Below, one piece after another: positions 47,101 through 59,040 of a stretch of 64,000 bases of DNA. The first letter of the stretch is position 1. Each line of letters starts with the position of its first letter. The notes beneath the pieces were generated by a model. It did not search any database and was not told where the DNA came from. It saw nothing but the letters and a program-made list of their open reading frames with translations. A program made the position numbers and the translations under genes. The DNA is from Schistosoma mansoni (lineage: Eukaryota; Platyhelminthes; Trematoda; Strigeidida; Schistosomatidae), in contig NC_031496.1 of assembly GCF_000237925.1 (NCBI RefSeq), forward strand, positions 16,638,889-16,702,888. Reading direction: 5' to 3'.

Positions 47101-49735
47101 AATTGGAAGCAGCAATTAATTATGTGACTCTTGAACATTTTTATACTTATTATCCCCTAATTTGATTGCTCACCTTTGAAATCAGTTGAATAAATCTATC
47201 TTTTAAAAGATAATATTGTTCCTTGATTTAGAAGAACCACTTTCTTGCATTTGACACGCAGCTAGTTCATATTCTTAAAACTTCGGTCACGTGTTGTCTT
47301 ACAGTTTGGTTGTGTACAGTGGTCGTACTAATTATTGATTGTACTTGTTATAGAAAGTAACATTCAGGTGCGCTTTCTTTATTTTGTGCTAACATTTGCC
47401 TTGACATTTCCGCTTCTATGCGCTTCTGTACGCCTTTATAAATTATTGTTTGCAATTATACTCAATTATTGCCGAAATACAGTGTTATGATATATTTGAA
47501 TTACAAAGCGCGTAACTGATGAATCCATAGTTAGAACAACACATGTAAGCGAACAGTTGTTTTCAAATATATCGTCATCATAGTTACAGAACAGCTGGAA
47601 TTCCAAGTATTTTGGATCCTCAAAGCACTTCTGAGAATCTCCATCCAACCATACATTCTCATACACTAATAAGCAAAGTTTTAGCTGACAAATCTGACTC
47701 CTATATGGAAGTATATTGTAGTTGGTATTAATAGACGACTAGAATAGCCATCAGAAATTATGTGAAAACAGAAGTCAAAAATACGAGGTGTTAGGATTTG
47801 AACAAATGTAACTGGCTAACCAAAGTGGGAACGGCCACGTTCATTTTAAAATGTCACGGAAGTGCGTATAAATCTCAATTAATCAATGCACAACGAAACA
47901 AATTGTACAGCTTCCGAGATGTCAATCAAATTATCCTAAAATACTCGAAGTAAGGCTGCTACAACAGTACATTAAAAAGTGAGGTACACTACATATGTAG
48001 CGTAATAAGCGCTCAACTGAAGTCACAATTCTGTCAGGAAATGACATGACACTGATATAAATTATTGTATGAAGTTATCTGGTCCTGACATGTTCAACTG
48101 AGAATTTTTCGGTCTATTGTATGTACACTTGTCTATCTTTATATGATCTCCTGTATTACTCTTTGTCTACTTTCATACTGATACGGCAGAAGAACGGAAA
48201 TGCTGAATTTAAGAGAAATAAACCTGGGTTAATGCTAATAAACAAATTAGATGGTGTGGTAAGTAGACTTGATCTGAAAAGTGGCCGAAAAATAATCTGA
48301 ACAGTTTGAATTTTCATGAACTGATATAAAGATTCAAATATGACTTGATCTCATCCTAATTCTCAGTATTTTGTAACTTTATTATCCCATATTATCATTC
48401 AGTGATTAGTCATAAACCGCGAATCATCATTTCCTATTCAAATACTTCGTTTCATACTTTGCTGGAGTTGACATTTTTCCTAATGTATCACAGGAGCACT
48501 TGTTAATTATCACAATATCTGATAACGAATGGAATCTAGCTTTGAATACATAAAAATACCTGATACTTTTTCACAAACGCATTCAGTTTTTCGGCACATT
48601 GTGTGTTAGTAGACAAGCTGTCTGTTGAAAGTTAAGCAACATGTTGACGAATATGTCATTGAAAAATAGAAACCTTAAATAACATCTATTTGAAATATAT
48701 CTGTGTTTCTAGTTAATTTCCTAGTTAACTTGTGTAAACTAGAGGATTTTCTCAAAAGCATATTTAATACCTAGGTAAAGTCATAATTTCTATCTAACAT
48801 CAACTAGACGTCACTTTAAACTGAGCAACAGCTGAAACAAATACTTATTCTCTCAGTTGTTTGTAGTTTACATCAAAGTTATTTTTAGTAAAAAATCAAC
48901 TGTATAATTACTAGGATAAAATGAATATGTATATGTATATATAAATATATATGAAGGAAATTTTAGCAAACTACTCAAATCAGTCAAAAATTTACTAAAA
49001 ATAAAAGTGTGAAGTATCAGTCAAACTTATTAAGAGAAGGGCTTGACAACGTGACAGGTGTGTTTATTTAAAGTGCTCACGGTACAATGTACATGATGAA
49101 AAGTAACATCGGTCAATTTTTTTTTCTTTTACTGTACTAAATATTAAAAAGAATGATATCAAATCTGATCGAATGAATAATGTAAGGTAGGAGAAGGCAG
49201 TTAAGAATTTAGGCAGGAAAAAATGATAAAATTTTCAACAAATTAAACAATTCATTCTCATTCCATTAGGTTAATATAAGGCATATTAGAAAATTATAAA
49301 GTAAGGTAGAAAATATAGTAAAAGAAGAGATGGAGGAGGAATACTATTAATATACGATTTAGTAAAACAGATTGATGGAATAGATGGATAAATCTTATTC
49401 TATAAAATGATTTTATATATTTGTATACTTTATGTAAGGAAATCTATGAAAATTCTTTTTTTATTCAGTAGAAGTTTAAGATATAACTGCTACCAGATTT
49501 TAGAATTGTCTATAAGGTGAATATGAAGTAGGATAGATTGGAACAGATCTAGTACTTGATGTATCTCCTAAAAAACAAGAGAAATAATGTATAAAATAAA
49601 TTGTGTCAATTATAAATAGAAGTAGCTTTTTAAAATAAATGGTTAGTAGTACGTGAATAAATTATACACATATGGCATTATTAATAATTCAGAAAATCGG
49701 TTGGCATTTGTTGAAATATTCGTTAAAAAAGACTG
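47100..49735. other. AT-rich intergenic sequence
   Basis: No gene that I can name. The minus-strand frame at 47666-47466 (66 codons, including ENVWLDGDSQKCFEDPKYLE) has an even, coding-like composition and a possible acceptor before it, but no recognised family. Confidence 0.4.
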
Positions 49736-49739
49736 GTTG

Positions 49740-50110
49740 TAGAGAGTAAACTGTTATAGTTTATTGTGAGGACGGTTCACAATTGAAGTTGAGGAAGCTC
49801 TAAGAAGCCCAGAAGGAGCCGAACATATTCCATCCGATCAGCTTTTGAAAGAATATTCTAGAATCACTACGTATACTCCCCTATTGGACAATGCTAATAA
49901 CCACCTGTGTGCGGATTGGATAACTATAATGATGATTTTGTTCCTACTAAAAACTATAAATACCTGACAGTTTTGTACCATAATTGACACTGTTCGGAAT
50001 AACATTCTTTCTACTTGTCTTCTGTCTTCTGATCTCGCGACTTGGGAGGGTTCTAGCGTTCGAGTGCTCAAGTATTACGCGACATACTAAGAATCTAAGT
50101 TCGAGATATA
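49740..50110 (-). mobile_element. LTR-like repeat fossil
   Basis: The segment 49950-50045 matches, in the opposite orientation, 63925-63996 (…ataaatacctgacag…, …attccgaacagtgt… on the other strand). It has a TATA-like 'aactataaatacc' and higher GC near its end. Family uncertain; no coding region. Orientation is a guess. Confidence 0.35.
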
Positions 50111-50114
50111 ACAT

Positions 50115-52120
50115 TTATCATTTAAAACAGTCTAAGTGAATTGTAATTGAATCACTAACAATTAAATTGAACGAATATAAGTTCTATTGATGATGACATA
50201 AAAAGTAAAAAATCCGGTTCAAATAAATGCTTTTAAAATGTAAAATGAGCCTGTTTTTGTAATATCCATCCATTCAAAAGTAACTCACATTGTGAAACGA
50301 AGTCAAACCAGAAAGCTATTAAAAATAATGTAGAATCGAACACTTATTTCATCATGTTTGAGTATCTTTAAGAGGAATGAATACATAGTGTCAAAATAAT
50401 CTGAACCTGGCGCTTTAAGGTCTTAGGACAGTTACGATACCATCAAGCTACTGAAATGAAATTAGAGAATTTACATTTCTAAGTTTCAGTCAATTTGTGA
50501 CATTGCATTATCCCTATTCATCATGATCTCCGAGTTAATGTGCCACTCCAGATATAATTAAAATATTTATTTAAAAAGATATTTACTATCAATGGTTGTA
50601 ATGAGACATCACACGGTCATGATGTTTTAATATCTAGTGACATTTTAGTTACATTTTATGGATTCATTTCCGCTCATTAGATGGATAAGGATTGATAAAT
50701 GAAATCGTTTAAAGCAGAGGAATGTACAAGAAAAGAAAAGAAACTATTCGCTACCACTGAAATGTTGTACTGATGGCAGAACTTCGTAGCCCAGTTGCAT
50801 GCTTTTGTTGTTGTATCGTCCAAGCTCCACGTTTTAACTATAAAGCTTTGTTTTTTCCTCCAAATGATGTTATCAGCACTCACTTCTAGAGCTTTAATTC
50901 AGGAATAATGTATAATTTAAAGTACAAAGTTGACTTTTGTTACATACATCAAATGGAAAATTCTTGAAAACCAGATATTGACAACCACACCTCTTTCACT
51001 CTAGTTTAATATAGTGCTCATCTCGAGACTCGAAAGTCCTGCATTTACACGGTTGAGGAATTCGAAACGAGAATCAAACAAATGTCTATTGCAACATAAT
51101 TTTTAATGGTTTTACAAATGATGTTAGATAGTGATGAAGACTAACTTCAAAAGAATTTACTTTTGTCTTTCGAATGTCAGTCTCTTTCTCCAGCAGTATT
51201 AGCGGACTGTAAAGGTCACAATTAAACTATTTAACACTTACATTAAGTTTTCGAATGATTTTCAAGAAAATTTGATCAAAGTATGGTATGGGAGTGAGCC
51301 AATAAGAATCGAGAGAATGACTTTTAAGCGAAATTCAGAATACATGAAATGAGCAGTAGAAATACTTTAGTTATACCTCTCAGAATGTGAAGACGAGAAA
51401 TTACTTTTTTGTCATGTGGTAAAAGTGATAGTGTTAAAAATATCAAGTGCTGAATCCCTTCCATGTAATATCTTCTTCACCAGCAAATTAACACTATCTG
51501 TTATTCCAGAAGCAAACCTCAACCAGATAGAGTTATAATCTTTGAATGGATTAATCGAATACAAGATAACTCCTCTCGAATTTCCTTGAGCAGGACTCAT
51601 TCATTCAAATGGCTACAAAGTATAATTCGATTGCACCGTATATCATTTACCGATGAAAACTCTAAAGCCAAAACGCTAGTTCTGTCCTGAAATACTTAAC
51701 CTCAACTAGAAACAATGCAAAATATTTTGGTGCTTATAAGGACTTGAAAAAATGTGTGATTTATATCCATAAAGAAGAATTTATACATCCTTTATTAACT
51801 AAACAACATATAGAAGACTAATTAATTCATTATTTAGTGAAATCCGCTTAAACGTTACAACATTATTGTTATTGCCTATGAACTGATTGAAAATGTATTA
51901 CAGTTGTTTAAATCTCATTCATTTACCAATCCATATTAAATTTGAAATTTCACACAAATTTTGCTTAATTTTTAAAACAAAACGTGGTTTAATGAAATAT
52001 CTCTTTGAAAATTAATATTATTTTCATTTACTAAAAGAAAATGATCAAGTTATACTAATTCTATGATAAATTGTATAATCAAGAGTTACGAGATGCAGTC
52101 CTATGGTAGCTGGTGATCAA
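50115..52120. other. AT-rich intergenic sequence
   Basis: Small frames at 50883-50677 and 51600-51412 on the minus strand have no known relatives. No repeat matching others in the window was seen. Confidence 0.4.
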
Positions 52121-52127
52121 AAATTGG

Positions 52128-52285
52128 TTAATAAGCCATTTGTTCCTTCAGGATGCTTGAGTCAATGTGTATTATTAGTTTGGAATGAGGGTTTCCAACT
52201 CCTCTGAGTGAATCTTCCGTGTCCACCAAACCGGTTAAAGCTCCTGCCGAATATTCGCTTTTCATCCTCTCAATTTTATAAACAA
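52128..52285 (-). mobile_element. LINE-associated repeat fragment
   Basis: In minus orientation it carries 'ggtggacacggaagattcac', 'gagttggaaaccctcattcc' and 'gcatcctgaaggaacaaatg', matching 24465-24555 and, more distantly, 21650-21735. Confidence 0.6.
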
Positions 52286-52632
52286 CAGTAATGTCGTGAG
52301 GATGCAGTGAGTAGGACTTCCGTAATAGTGAATGTATATGCATGGCCATGTGTGAGCATTTATAGAGGCAGAGCTGACTCTCCGAGCCTCGACTGTACCA
52401 GGGCATTCGGGGGCAACAAAATGTTTAGATAACTGATTAAGGCTAATTTGTAAGACGCAATAATAGCCCAAATAAGAATGAAAGGTTTTTTCAATAATAA
52501 GAAAAGATGATTAAAATAATGAAAAATGTGCATTTTGTCCATTAATTCATTTGAATAAGCTCAATTTCATGTTTGTTAATGTTAACAATTGATGTAATTA
52601 ATTACATTATTGTTAATTATATTTTAATTTAA

Positions 52633-52830
52633 TAGTTGAATTAATGAATCAGTTAAAGCTAGACCACCATGGAAAACCTGGAAGTGAGGTCAATAGGTCC
52701 TGGGTTCGAATCCCATAGTCAGGATCGTGGATGTGCAATTTTGAAGAGTCCCATACAAAGACAAAACGGCCGTTCAGTGCTTCCAGGTTTTCCATGATAG
52801 TCTAGCTTTAATGGACTCATGAATTCAACT
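52633..52830 (+). mobile_element. tRNA-headed SINE/foldback with hammerhead-like remnant (copy F2)
   Basis: Terminal inverted repeats of about 50 bp (52633-52683 and 52781-52830; 'gctagaccaccatggaaaac' against its inverse) enclose a B box (gggttcgaatccc, 52702-52714) and a decayed hammerhead block (52735-52780). The A-box part is missing, and the core and stem II are degraded. Confidence 0.75.
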
Positions 52831-53164
52831 AGTAAATTACTATAATATTCACAAAACCCCTTTCTGATTATATTTTTCATTGATATTTTGGTCAAAACTT
52901 TACTGAGGATAATTAGGAATTTTAACAGTAATTATATATTTTTTTCATTATTTATTTTAATAAAGTGATCTCTCTGTCGGTTTCATACAGGATAATCTTG
53001 TATGTTTCAAATAATTCATAATAATTTGATTAGTTGAGTATTATACCAATAATATTTTAGGATTACTGTTGAAATCTTCACATAGTCATGAATATCTTCT
53101 AATTGTAATCTTTTCTCCTTTATTTGTTTTGAATACATAAATATCGCTTACAAAGCAATAAATT

Positions 53165-53455
53165 AATGCTGTGGTGTGTGTTACTGATTTCGAGAGATAT
53201 AAGTAATATGCATCATGGATCGAAAGAGAATTGCCTGGTGGCAGAAGATTAAGTAGATCGAAGGAAAGAGAACGAGAACAGAAACTTATTGTTGTGAAAG
53301 CGAGGAGACAATGAAGTTTGAAACGATTGATTGATATTTTGTAAATGAAGTATTTACTATTATGGTTCTTAGGTTTTACTTAAACGTTCCGTAATTTGTG
53401 TGTTCAAATACACTCGATTGTCCCCACTTATGTTCTCTTTCACTACATTACAGAT
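53165..53455 (+). repeat. Repeat family X, copy 2
   Basis: Plus-strand counterpart of the reverse complement of 28478-28805: 'gtggtgtgtgttact', 'ggcagaagattaagtagatc', 'ggaaagagaacgagaacaga', 'gattgtccccact', 'gttctctttcactacatta'. Confidence 0.55.
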
Positions 53456-53459
53456 ATCT

Positions 53460-54432
53460 AAATATCCTTTTATTTTAAGAAGCTGTAACCATATACACTA
53501 TACATTGCATACATATTAAATTTCATACATCTTCAGAATTTGACTGAAATCAATTCTATTTCTGAAGTCCAGTAGCATAGATTATATGAAAATCAGCAAA
53601 AAACAACTAAATCTGTTTTACCCAATTAGTTAATTAAAATAGTGTTTATTCAGTTTATTTTGTTTTTTAGCAGTTTAATTAACTCAGTACTAATTGAATG
53701 TGTTTCGTAATTGGAAGTAAATCATATCTGTTAGTATAATTTACAGAATAATCAATAAAGAAAAAAAGTATGATAAAACGATTTAGATGAGAAAATTGTG
53801 GACCCAGATGAATGACATATAGTTATAGATTTGTCATAGGAAAGTGAGAATTAATGGTTAATCATCTGCTTATAACATTATAATATTATATATCTTTATT
53901 AACATATAGTTAAGTTGCTAAGGGAATAATTCGTCCAAAATCTGTGTCAGTATTATCCTAAAGTTAATAACTAAAGTAAAAAAAAAACTATGATACATAT
54001 TTGTTTAAAATAAAAGTTTGTATTTATTTGCGACGTAATAAAATATGATGACTTTCCTATTTTTGAAGATTTAATCAATTTAAAGATGATCCATGAATTA
54101 GTTTACAAACCAGAAAATTAGATGATCCTAATTATTAATGTTATACTAAATTGAAAATTTCTGGTATTGTCCACTTGTAAACTCATAGTATTGGATCTTG
54201 GACATTCATTTACTCTAGTAAGCTTACTATTATTTTAAAAATAATAAGAAATCTAGTACTTAATCTGATACTATTTTTAACTTACAGACACCATAGCTTG
54301 CTATTTGTAATATGTAAAACGATAAATTGAAAATCATTAAAACTGTACACGGTAAAGGTTATTTAATTTTAAAAGGGCTGCACCGAAGTACCACCTTGAA
54401 ACTCATCTACTCTTCACTTCATATGATTACAT

Positions 54433-54472
<40 letters not shown>

Positions 54473-56050
54473 AAAGTATCTTTTCGAGTTTATCTGTTTC
54501 TTCTGAATGAATAATCACTGCCATACTACTATGTAGCTTTACTCTCAGATTGTTGTGAACTGTAATTTTAGGAAACTTATGTATCTTATAGAATTGAACA
54601 CATACAACACAAAATACCTTCTTGATATGTCTTACAGATTTGAACGTTATATTCGGATCCCAAGCTAGTCTTGTAACCCTCAAACTAGAACTACACAGCG
54701 ACTTGAACAAGAGAGGAAAGGCGCAAAATATATGAGAAGCACTTTACTCTAAAGGTTCATTTATGTACAGAAAATATAGGGTTTTTATAGTATTTTAGAA
54801 GTCTTTGGGTTTTCCTGAAAATTCTAGAATACTAGTAAACATAGTAGCAGTGTAGTTATCAGCCAATCAGAACCTCTACATATGACTTTTCATTTTCGCG
54901 ATATTTCTAGCAAAACTTCTAATCAAACGCTAATCAAATGTTTCTTAATGTTCCCTCAGCTTGTCATGTCTATTGAGAGAAATTTTCAGGATCGCCCCAA
55001 CTCTTCTGTGAGCATGGATTTTTTGATATCATAACTATTTCTTTCTGGTAAGTGAAAAAGAAAACAAAACTCAAATTCAGAGCTCACTTCGAAACGCTTC
55101 CAACCGTTTTCTTATTAAGCGAAATATATAGAAACATCACATTTTTTTTTAACTTGATAGCTATACTGTGGACTTGATCAAAAGTATTCGTTTATCACCA
55201 AAGACTAAATAAACTAATAAAAATAACTTTCAGGTTATCCATTAAAAGATAGAAAAGCATACTAACTGTTTAAATTATAGATTTATATTGGTTATTTCTC
55301 TTTTTTGACACATTTGTGAAACCACGGTTCAGATCCAAAAAAAATTATGGTTTCTTTCTACAAGGTAAAGGTCGATTCACTTAATGAACTAAAAAAATGT
55401 TATGTTGCCTATAAATATGTTTGTAAGTTCTTTACTTAACAAATGATTTAAATAGTTTCAATAATGTAGGGCTTGTAAATTCAAACAAAAGTTGATGTTG
55501 ATTGTGTATCAGTAAACAGCATATTATCCTGACAAAGTATAATATGTTAGTATACTGACTTACTTTACTTTGACAGAAACACATGTATTGCATAAGTGTA
55601 TATCTAGGGTTGAAAAATTCACTTTGAAGAATTTTGTGTGAACTACATATTGAAATGTTCTACACAATATCAAACAACATTCGTCTTGACAATAAGAACT
55701 TTGGACTGAGTTTTGTTATGTTTGTGAAAAAAACTTAGTATGTTTTGAAATAGAAAAATGATTTATATAGTGGCATTTTTAAAACTGTAGGTGTGTGAGA
55801 AGTAAGTAGTCTATGGTACTTAAATTTCCTTCGTAAATACCTGAAAAATAGTTAAGAATTTTGTTTTCATTCAATTTTCATACCCATAATTGTGAAAATA
55901 ATGATCTTGAGAAAAATAACACTTTTCATTCTGAAGACGATTTTTTGAACTGTGATAGGTTTATTTAAATCTATGAAGCCATATAATATATTAACTCAGG
56001 TAACTGGTGAATAAAGTAATCAGAAATGGTTTTTATGGATATTTCAGTAT
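53460..56050. other. AT-rich intergenic sequence
   Basis: Contains an (AT)n run at 54436-54468. The minus-strand frame at 54710-54414 runs into that repeat and has no known relatives. Nothing else is supported. Confidence 0.4.
54436..54468. repeat. (AT)n microsatellite
   Basis: About 16 TA/AT dinucleotides. Confidence 0.9.
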
Positions 56051-56056
56051 TTTCAT

Positions 56057-56223
56057 AGTTGAAATCATTAATCAATTGAAGCTAGACCACCATGGTTCGA
56101 ATCTCGCAGGTGCGGGATCGTGGATACGCACTGCTGAGGAGTCCCATAATAGGACGAAAAGGCCGTCCAGTGCTTCCAGGTTTTCCATGGTGGTCTAGCT
56201 TCAATTGACTCATGATTTCAATT
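56057..56223 (+). mobile_element. tRNA-headed SINE/foldback with core-intact hammerhead (copy F3)
   Basis: Terminal inverted repeats (56057-56093 and 56186-56223) flank a B-box remnant (ggttcgaatctcgc, 56094-56107) and a hammerhead at 56128-56173. Stem I is gcactg/cagtgc, the core is CTGAGGA, stem II is gtcc/ggac, then GAAA and cleavage triplet GTC (56165-56167). Only the short stem III differs from the other copies (aggcc for cggcc), which weakens one pair. Confidence 0.82.
56128..56173 (+). ncRNA. Hammerhead ribozyme motif
   Basis: All the core positions of a type I hammerhead are present: CUGAGGA, GAAA and GUC before the cleavage point, with 6-bp stem I and 4-bp stem II. Stem III is very short and has one likely mismatch, so self-cleavage as a monomer may be weak; dimer-type cleavage is known for short-stem-III schistosome hammerheads. 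Confidence 0.75.
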
Positions 56224-56251
56224 ATGAAAATAAAGTAATCGTTTAATATCA

Positions 56252-56485
56252 ATGGATTGGTATCAATCGAATCATAAGTTATTCCAATTACTGTTACACA
56301 CTCGTTTACAAGAAAATGAAATCACTGTAAAGAAGATTTTCTCCACTAAAACATTTGTTATATTACAAGGAATCTGCATCCTAGGCTTACTCGGTGTGAT
56401 ATTCTACTTTATCATAGTCAAATACCAACAAATTAATATAAATAAAGTCTCTAGAATTCAGACAACGGAAACTACGGTTCGTTGA
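56252..56485 (+). CDS. Possible small single-span membrane protein, 77 aa
   Basis: The frame from ATG to TGA has a polar N-terminus (YQSNHKLFQLLLHTRLQENE), then one hydrophobic span around residues 42-63 (LQGICILGLLGVIFYFIIV) and a short polar tail. It starts 29 bases after SINE copy F3. No family is recognised. No promoter or splice evidence is visible, and it could be an exon of a larger gene or a chance frame. Confidence 0.25.
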   Translation: MDWYQSNHKLFQLLLHTRLQENEITVKKIFSTKTFVILQGICILGLLGVIFYFIIVKYQQININKVSRIQTTETTVR

Positions 56486-57054
56486 GACAAATTAGACCCA
56501 ATGACTCTGACTAAGCTGACAGTATATCTAAAATGATATGACCTTCTCTATGCCTTCTTTAACTGGATCTCCATACTTTATTTTATCTTACCCCTATTCC
56601 TGTTATTTCAAGGCCAGTTGAGTTTCAACTATTTCAGTTTCTCTTGTTTAGTTTCAAACATTCATTTTCTTGAATTTTACGTAAAGCTCAAGTTTAAAGG
56701 GAAGATAATTTCTGTATGATCATAAATCGTCGGATGGTCGGAAAGCCAGTCGGCCTAATGATTGAAATATGAAACCTAATTATAAACTAAGACTGAATTT
56801 TATTTTAACCACTCAGTAGTGTACTAATTTATTGTATATTTGAGAAGCAATTAACTTACTTATATAAAGTGATTATTTGATGGGTTGGCAATTAACCTGG
56901 GAAACCAGTCAACTAGTCACCTGAAAGTCAATAATTCTTTTATTACTAAAACTCATATTTGTTTTAAACTTAATTATCTTCTTATGTATAATTGATTCTA
57001 AGTTATGGTGAAAATAGTTGAGAATCGCTAACTGGTGAAGAAAAAATTACTTAC

Positions 57055-57716
57055 TGTGTTCAGTGTAACTGTTTGTTATATATGTGCTTTGATTATACAA
57101 ATCATTTTGAGAATGTAGATTAGATGGAGTAGCGTTTATCCAGTTGACATTTTCAGTTCTCTGGTATGACTGATAATTACCATTGTTCATATTATTGGTA
57201 TTCATTGTATTTGATATTCGAATAGGTTGAGTAGTTACCCATCGATTTGGAGAAACATTACTCGCTGTATAACTATAGTCATATGAACTGGATTGAGTTT
57301 GGTTATAATTCTGATTGGATTTAGGATGTATAAATGTTGTTGACTTTGTTACGTGATGTATTTGTTGTGGTTTATTCTGAACATCAGTAATAAATCCTTG
57401 GCTGTTCATATTTTGTCCATAGGGCTTAGTAAATGTAGTACTATAGCTAGGTGAGGTTACAATACGTAGTTCCTGAACGTTTTGTCTAGGTTTAACAATT
57501 GGATTCCCGGTGCTTTCACTAATACTAAGCTGTTGTTCTAAAATACGGAACGATTTTGTTTGAATCGGGCGGAATGATCGACCTCGTGTTAATGATCTTG
57601 TTGATATTTTTCTCTGATTGCTACTATCCGAATCAAATGATGACTGATGACCAAAAGATGATGTAGTCATTATATGTGGAGCAATCTGTCCAACTTTATT
57701 TAGGTCAACACCTCGT
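57055..57716 (-). CDS. PDZ/PDLIM-ZASP-like gene, exon after the PDZ domain
   Basis: The exon begins after an AG acceptor (cttaaag) and completes the split Arg codon of the PDZ exon, giving IR-RGVDLNKVGQIAPHI. About 220 codons follow, rich in Ser, Asn, Gln and Thr. The segment RPIQTKSFRILEQQLS is like the conserved stretch after PDZ in PDLIM/ZASP proteins (S-F-+-x-L-x-x-x-L). These proteins bind alpha-actinin at muscle Z-discs or dense bodies. The donor GTAAGTAA (57054-57047) leaves phase 1; if not spliced the frame stops at once (Ser-Lys-stop), so a PDZ-only short form is possible. No LIM-domain exon was found to the left. Confidence 0.75.
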
Positions 57717-57762
57717 CTTTAAGAAATAAGGAAAAAAGTTTTAGTTATAGAACAAAAACAAT

Positions 57763-57765
<3 letters not shown>

Positions 57766-57803
<38 letters not shown>
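57766..57803. repeat. (AT)n microsatellite in PDZ-gene intron
   Basis: About 18 AT dinucleotides. Confidence 0.9.
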
Positions 57804-57807
<4 letters not shown>

Positions 57808-58024
57808 GAAGAAGCTTACAGCGTTGATATTTACTCAACAACAAGTAAGCCCTCAACACAGATGTCAGATCTTATAAAAGGACTCATAAAATTTCGTAAT
57901 GATGAAAATAATTCGTTGTTCAAATTGATGCATTTGGTGGTCATGTATCTTGAATGTAAGATTGTTTTCTTGACTTAAGAAAATATAACACTGCCAAACA
58001 AGAATTATGTTGCTTATCACGTCA

Positions 58025-58190
58025 AGTTTATGTGGTGTGTGTTACTTATACAGACAGAATTCATTAGTTTGTCTCGAAAGTCAGTAGTATGATTCTTACT
58101 GACAGAAGAGGAGCATGAGTAGAAGAAAGAGAAAAACAGAAGCAGTTCAAGTAGCAGTTAGATTGAGAGAGCGACGGAGAGACAATTAAA
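58025..58190 (+). repeat. Repeat family X, partial copy 3
   Basis: It shares 'gtgtgtgttactta', 'tcgaaag', 'agaagagga' and the purine-rich 'agagaaaaacagaagca' order with 53165-53300. More diverged than the other two. Confidence 0.35.
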
Positions 58191-58639
58191 GGGAGATATA
58201 CATAAAGTGTATTCAAATATTGTATTTTTTTTAATATTTTACAAATACAATATGTACTTGAGCCTAATACAGTAAACTGGTTTACCGCACCCAAGATTAC
58301 GTTCATCACGCCACTACTAATATTAATGCTATCGATTATCACCATAGAGAACTGTTTATATTTTAACTATCAAGTTAAGTAAAACTGATACGTTAACAGG
58401 TGATGTTCGCCTAATATTTTATCTTTCCAATGAAAATCCATACATAATATTGATAAAATGCAAAAAAATACACTTGAATAGAATTTCAGAATAAAACAGT
58501 TAAATACAGATTTTCCAGAAATTGTGAAATAAAACTTTTGGCATTATGAAAAAGAGGGACAAACATCTGGTCATCGAGGTAGTTGTGTAAACTATAGTAG
58601 CCCACATACATTTGAGTTTGTTCACATTTAACTTGGTTA

Positions 58640-59040
58640 AGCCCTTTTGTTGATTTATTTAACAGACAGAGTCATTCGTTCAATAACAACTTATTTATAC
58701 CACTGTACTTTAACTATTGCTGCGCTTGTATGAATATGTATACTTGAGCATCGCTTACCGCCTTCACGCACATTTATCCTGCTAGTTTTAATGTTAGTCG
58801 CTTAATTGATTCGATGATTCATTCATTTCTCTATGTATAGATATGTACATTTTATTCCTTTTCATTCGACTACCAAGCTCACTCGCTTGTTTGCTTTTCG
58901 GCATTAGCATTTCATTCTTGTTTCCCGTGCCTGTGTTTCCGGCGATCTCCTCATGGTGTAATAACAAGCATGATCAACGCTTCTGATTTACACACCATTG
59001 GGGGCGTTATCTGGGGACGGTTATCAGGACATACAATATA
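58640..59040 (+). mobile_element. Possible LTR-type fossil
   Basis: A compositionally distinct, C/T-rich block of about 350 bp ends at about 59000 in 'tgggggcgttatctgggg', which looks like the primer-binding region that follows an LTR in Ty3/gypsy-like elements. No second copy or coding part is present in the window. Tentative. Confidence 0.3.

Noticed and set aside
54414-54710. A 98-codon minus-strand ORF
   Set aside because: It runs into an (AT)n microsatellite, which gives an artificial Tyr-Ile repeat, and nothing else supports it.
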